Shown here: positions 37,786 through 40,243 of the stretch, piece by piece
Position numbering within the stretch: position 1 is the first letter of the stretch
How the letters are laid out: every line of letters starts with the position of its first letter
Origin: Desulfotignum sp.
Lineage (GTDB): Bacteria > Desulfobacterota > Desulfobacteria > Desulfobacterales > Desulfobacteraceae
Length of the DNA: 40,243 nucleotides
Assembly (NCBI GenBank): GCA_011389575.1
Contig: JAABUB010000024.1
Span: 1-40,243, forward strand
Direction of reading: 5' to 3'
Program-made: the position numbers and the translations under genes
Notes under the pieces: model-generated
What the model saw: the letters and a program-made list of their open reading frames with translations, nothing else
The model's database searches: none
Told to the model about the DNA's origin: nothing

Positions 37786-39095
37786 CCGATATCATCCAGG
37801 GGCAGGTAAACCCTTGTGCCTTCGGGCAGATTGGAAAAATCTGTTATGGTATTTCCGGTTTTGACATGGCCCGGCGGCAGAAAATATACTGTATCAGGAT
37901 CCTTGTATTTTTGGCCGGCAATGCCATAGGCGGTCATGGCATCAGTGATGAGAAACGGCCCTTGATATCCTATGATCAACTGTGTTTTTTGGGGCAGATC
38001 ATCCCAGTCCGGAATGCGGGAACCCGAATAAATCATGCCGGAAGGCAGAAAATAAATGGTGGAATCAAAGCGGTAGGCAGGACCTGCATGGGACCAGGCG
38101 GTCATGCGGTCGGTGATGACCTTTACCGGGGTTTGGGAAATCTGTATATGGTCTTTTTCGATTTTCTGGTCAAGCAGGACCTTTGTGTTGACGGGCAGCA
38201 GGTGCCACCCGATGGTATCTTTTATCTGATTTCCTGCCAGAATGCGGCCGTTGGGAAGTACATAGGCTGTTGTGCGGCTGTCATAATCCTCCCCTGCTAT
38301 GGACCAGGCGGAATTATTCTTTGAAATGAGGTTGGATACCGGTGCGGTGGCCGCCACTTTGGCAACTGCCGGCTGTTTGCCGTAAAACAGCTTCGCCAGA
38401 TACGGGTCGGGCAGCAGCCGTTCGGTCCTGACATCCGGATCAAAATCCAGGGTAGGCCCCAGCCCGGCTCTGGATCTGTCAAAATTCTTGGCACAGCGTT
38501 TTCTGCCCCTGTGATCCTTTGGAAACCAGGGATTGGGCCTGCCAAAGGCTATCTGGCTGTGGGTGAGCACGGCAGTATCATCCAGATGGTAAACACTTTG
38601 CAGGATATCAATGAGCATGGCAGCGGACCGGTACTGCTGCTCTGTCAAAGGAGCGGAGTGATATCCCACAAGTTCGATGCCGATGGAAACAGATGACACA
38701 TCCTGTTTCCCCTGCCACATGGAAAGTCCGGCATGGTCGGCCCGGTACTGTTTGTCCATGATCCGGTAGGTGTGCCCGCTTCTGGCAATCACGTAGTGGG
38801 CATGTCCCCCGGGTGTTCTGTGGCCGCTTTTAAACTGTTTTCCTTTGGAAACCACCCGCAGCGTGGTGGACAGTCCCAGTTCCGAGGTGTGAACAATGAT
38901 ATACCGGGTTTCGGTGCGCCGGATCTTTTTAAACTTTTTGTTCAGCCTGTTTCTGTGGTCTATGATGGCATTTTGAAACTGCTGATAATCAGAACGGCTG
39001 TATGCAGAACAGGCACCGGTTACAAAAAGACCCGTTACAAAAATCACAAGCGCCCACACCGGGATCAGCCATGCATATCCTGTGTTTTGTTTCAT
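37782..39095 (-). CDS. N-acetylmuramoyl-L-alanine amidase (Amidase_2), probable lipoprotein with three-fold C-terminal repeat
   Basis: 437 residues. A hydrophobic N-terminus (VWALVIFVTGLFVTGAC) ends in a lipobox-like TGAC, so it is probably anchored as a lipoprotein in the envelope. Residues 60-215 are a zinc amidase of the AmpD/PGRP type, with IIVHTSELG, HAHYVIARSGHTYRI, SIGIELVGYH and LTHSQIAFGRPNPWFPKDH, cutting the amide between muramic acid and the stem peptide. Residues 265-437 hold three repeats of 55-60 residues (AWSIAG-x-Y, AWSHAGPAY, AYGIAGQKY, each followed by YxLPxGxIxxG). The role of the repeats is unknown. The ATG at 39095 overlaps the chemoreceptor stop, so both genes are co-transcribed. 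Confidence 0.85.
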   Translation of the reverse strand: MKQNTGYAWLIPVWALVIFVTGLFVTGACSAYSRSDYQQFQNAIIDHRNRLNKKFKKIRRTETRYIIVHTSELGLSTTLRVVSKGKQFKSGHRTPGGHAHYVIARSGHTYRIMDKQYRADHAGLSMWQGKQDVSSVSIGIELVGYHSAPLTEQQYRSAAMLIDILQSVYHLDDTAVLTHSQIAFGRPNPWFPKDHRGRKRCAKNFDRSRAGLGPTLDFDPDVRTERLLPDPYLAKLFYGKQPAVAKVAATAPVSNLISKNNSAWSIAGEDYDSRTTAYVLPNGRILAGNQIKDTIGWHLLPVNTKVLLDQKIEKDHIQISQTPVKVITDRMTAWSHAGPAYRFDSTIYFLPSGMIYSGSRIPDWDDLPQKTQLIIGYQGPFLITDAMTAYGIAGQKYKDPDTVYFLPPGHVKTGNTITDFSNLPEGTRVYLPLDDIG

Positions 39096-40243
39096 CACAC
39101 CTTAAACTGTCCCACCATCTCCCCGAGCCGGGCCGCCAGTTTGGCCAGATCTTCAGAACTTTCATTCACCTGGGTGCTGCGGTCTGCCATATCAGCAGCT
39201 GACTGGTGGACATCCGTGATATCTTTTGTAATTTCATCGGCCACAGCAGAACTCTGGCCCACATTCTGGTTGACCTCTTCAATACCTGAGGAAGCCTGAC
39301 CGATATTGCGTGCAATCTCACCGGTGGCAGCAGATTGTTCTTCCACAGCCGTGGCAATGGTGGCCACGATCTCATTGACTTCCCGGATCACCTGGGAGAT
39401 GTCATTGATACCGGTCATGGTGCTGTCAGAGCTTTCCTGGATATGGTCAATTTTTGACTTGATATCCATGGATGCTTCCGAGGTCTGCTTGGCCAGTTCC
39501 TTGATCTCATTGGCTACCACGGCAAACCCTTTGCCCGCCTCCCCGGCCCTGGCCGCCTCAATTGTTGCATTCAAAGACAACAGGTTGACCTGCTCGGAAA
39601 TCTCGGTAATGGTTTCCACCACCTTGCCGATGGACTGGGCTGCCTGGCTCAGCTGCTGCATTTTTTCTCTGGAATCGCCTGCCTTTTCCACGGCATTGTC
39701 TGAAATGGACCTGGCTTTTTCCGCATTCTGTGCAATTTCGCTGATGGTGGCATTCATCTCATCAGCTGCAGTCGCCACTGTGTTGAGGTTGGTACTGGAT
39801 TCTTCCATGGCTGCGGAAACCGAGGTCATATTGGCGGTCATCTCTTCTGCAGCCGCTGCCACGGTACTGGCTTTTTCCGAGGTATTTTCCGCCCCGGCGG
39901 TCATCTGTTCTGAAATCGAGGACAGCTGTGTGGCTGAGGAAGAAAGGGTATCCACGCCCTGGGAGATATCGGTGATCATGGTCTGGAGCTTTTCCATAAA
40001 TGTGTTGACCGCTTTTGATAAAATTCCTACCTCGTCCTGGCTGGTCACTGCCAGACGTTTGGTGAGATCGCCTTCACCTGTGGAAATATCTTTCAATCCC
40101 GAGACCGCAGCGTTGACGGGCCTGGTTATGGTTCTTGCAGCAAATGCCAGACATATGCCCACCACCACCATGGCGATCAGGCCCACAATTACATTATACA
40201 GGGTCATTTGCCTGACATCAGCCATGAACTCCGACTGGTCCTG
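39095..40243 (-). CDS. methyl-accepting chemotaxis protein, C-terminal part (cut by window edge)
   Basis: 382 codons, open at the right edge, so the sensor domain lies outside. Visible parts are a membrane helix ([19 protein letters not shown]), a HAMP domain ([17 protein letters not shown]...EGDLTKRL...DEVG), and a long signalling coiled coil with methylation-type AAAEEM segments and the hairpin tip [20 protein letters not shown] followed by [15 protein letters not shown], which docks CheA/CheW. It ends ...MVGQFKV without a CheR-tethering pentapeptide. The ligand cannot be inferred. Stop overlaps the start of the amidase gene by 1-3 bases. Confidence 0.92.
   Translation of the reverse strand, partial: QDQSEFMADVRQMTLYNVIVGLIAMVVVGICLAFAARTITRPVNAAVSGLKDISTGEGDLTKRLAVTSQDEVGILSKAVNTFMEKLQTMITDISQGVDTLSSSATQLSSISEQMTAGAENTSEKASTVAAAAEEMTANMTSVSAAMEESSTNLNTVATAADEMNATISEIAQNAEKARSISDNAVEKAGDSREKMQQLSQAAQSIGKVVETITEISEQVNLLSLNATIEAARAGEAGKGFAVVANEIKELAKQTSEASMDIKSKIDHIQESSDSTMTGINDISQVIREVNEIVATIATAVEEQSAATGEIARNIGQASSGIEEVNQNVGQSSAVADEITKDITDVHQSAADMADRSTQVNESSEDLAKLAARLGEMVGQFKV

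Noticed and set aside
1-40243. Search by eye for tRNA and rRNA genes
   Set aside because: No T-loop GGTTCGAATC-type motif with matching acceptor stem and no rRNA-like segment was found; a dedicated tRNA scan was not possible here.

Overview
The window looks like the chromosome of a strictly anaerobic, aromatic-degrading sulfate reducer of the Desulfobacterales (Desulfobacula/Desulfotignum-like). This is inferred from gene content: a phenylacetyl-CoA/phenylglyoxylate oxidation cluster without the NADH subunit, a small assimilatory-type sirohaem reductase, a dense anaerobe stress-protein operon with a probable selenoprotein, and a NifU/NifS pair. No tRNA, rRNA, CRISPR array or intact insertion sequence was found.

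Layout. 1-3000 (minus): start of an SLC13-type permease, nifS, nifU, then a TIGR02757/DUF2400 gene whose 3' end runs into a leftover SfsA C-terminus. 3050-4500: proC (plus) and a small sulfate-reducer protein (minus). 4630-9665 (minus): a redox/oxygen-defence run of rubredoxin-like protein, zinc ribbon, tandem nitroreductase, a rhodanese-ferritin fusion with an in-frame UGA at the catalytic cysteine and a SECIS-like hairpin after it, an FAD oxidoreductase, a ferredoxin and rubrerythrin. 10000-16400: an alpha-solenoid of about 18 repeats, a degenerate cation/Ca2+ exchanger-like protein, and a 1023-residue protein joining a PHP-like domain to a membrane region. 16390-19950: aminopeptidase P, a chemoreceptor tail remnant, a PatB/MalY C-S lyase and a tryptophanase tail remnant.

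19970-25010 (plus): a complete livKHMGF branched-chain amino-acid-type ABC importer. 25010-33380 (minus): a GNAT acetyltransferase and a DUF2080 protein, then the padFGIECBD operon. PadBCD would oxidise phenylacetyl-CoA to phenylglyoxylate, and PadEFGI would oxidise that to benzoyl-CoA and CO2 with ferredoxin as acceptor. The adjacent importer could feed this pathway with phenylalanine or a similar compound (inference). 33460-40243: a 38-bp near-perfect palindrome, the sirohaem reductase, a small unknown protein, a DUF2914 gene with a fused diadenylate cyclase-YbbR gene, a cytoplasmic asparaginase, a lipoprotein amidase with a three-fold C-terminal repeat, and a chemoreceptor that runs off the window.

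The strongest unusual signals are the predicted selenocysteine rhodanese-ferritin fusion with its operon, the pad cluster with its palindrome, a 97-bp intergenic repeat in two copies, the long solenoid protein, and several retained C-terminal gene tails that look like deletion scars.
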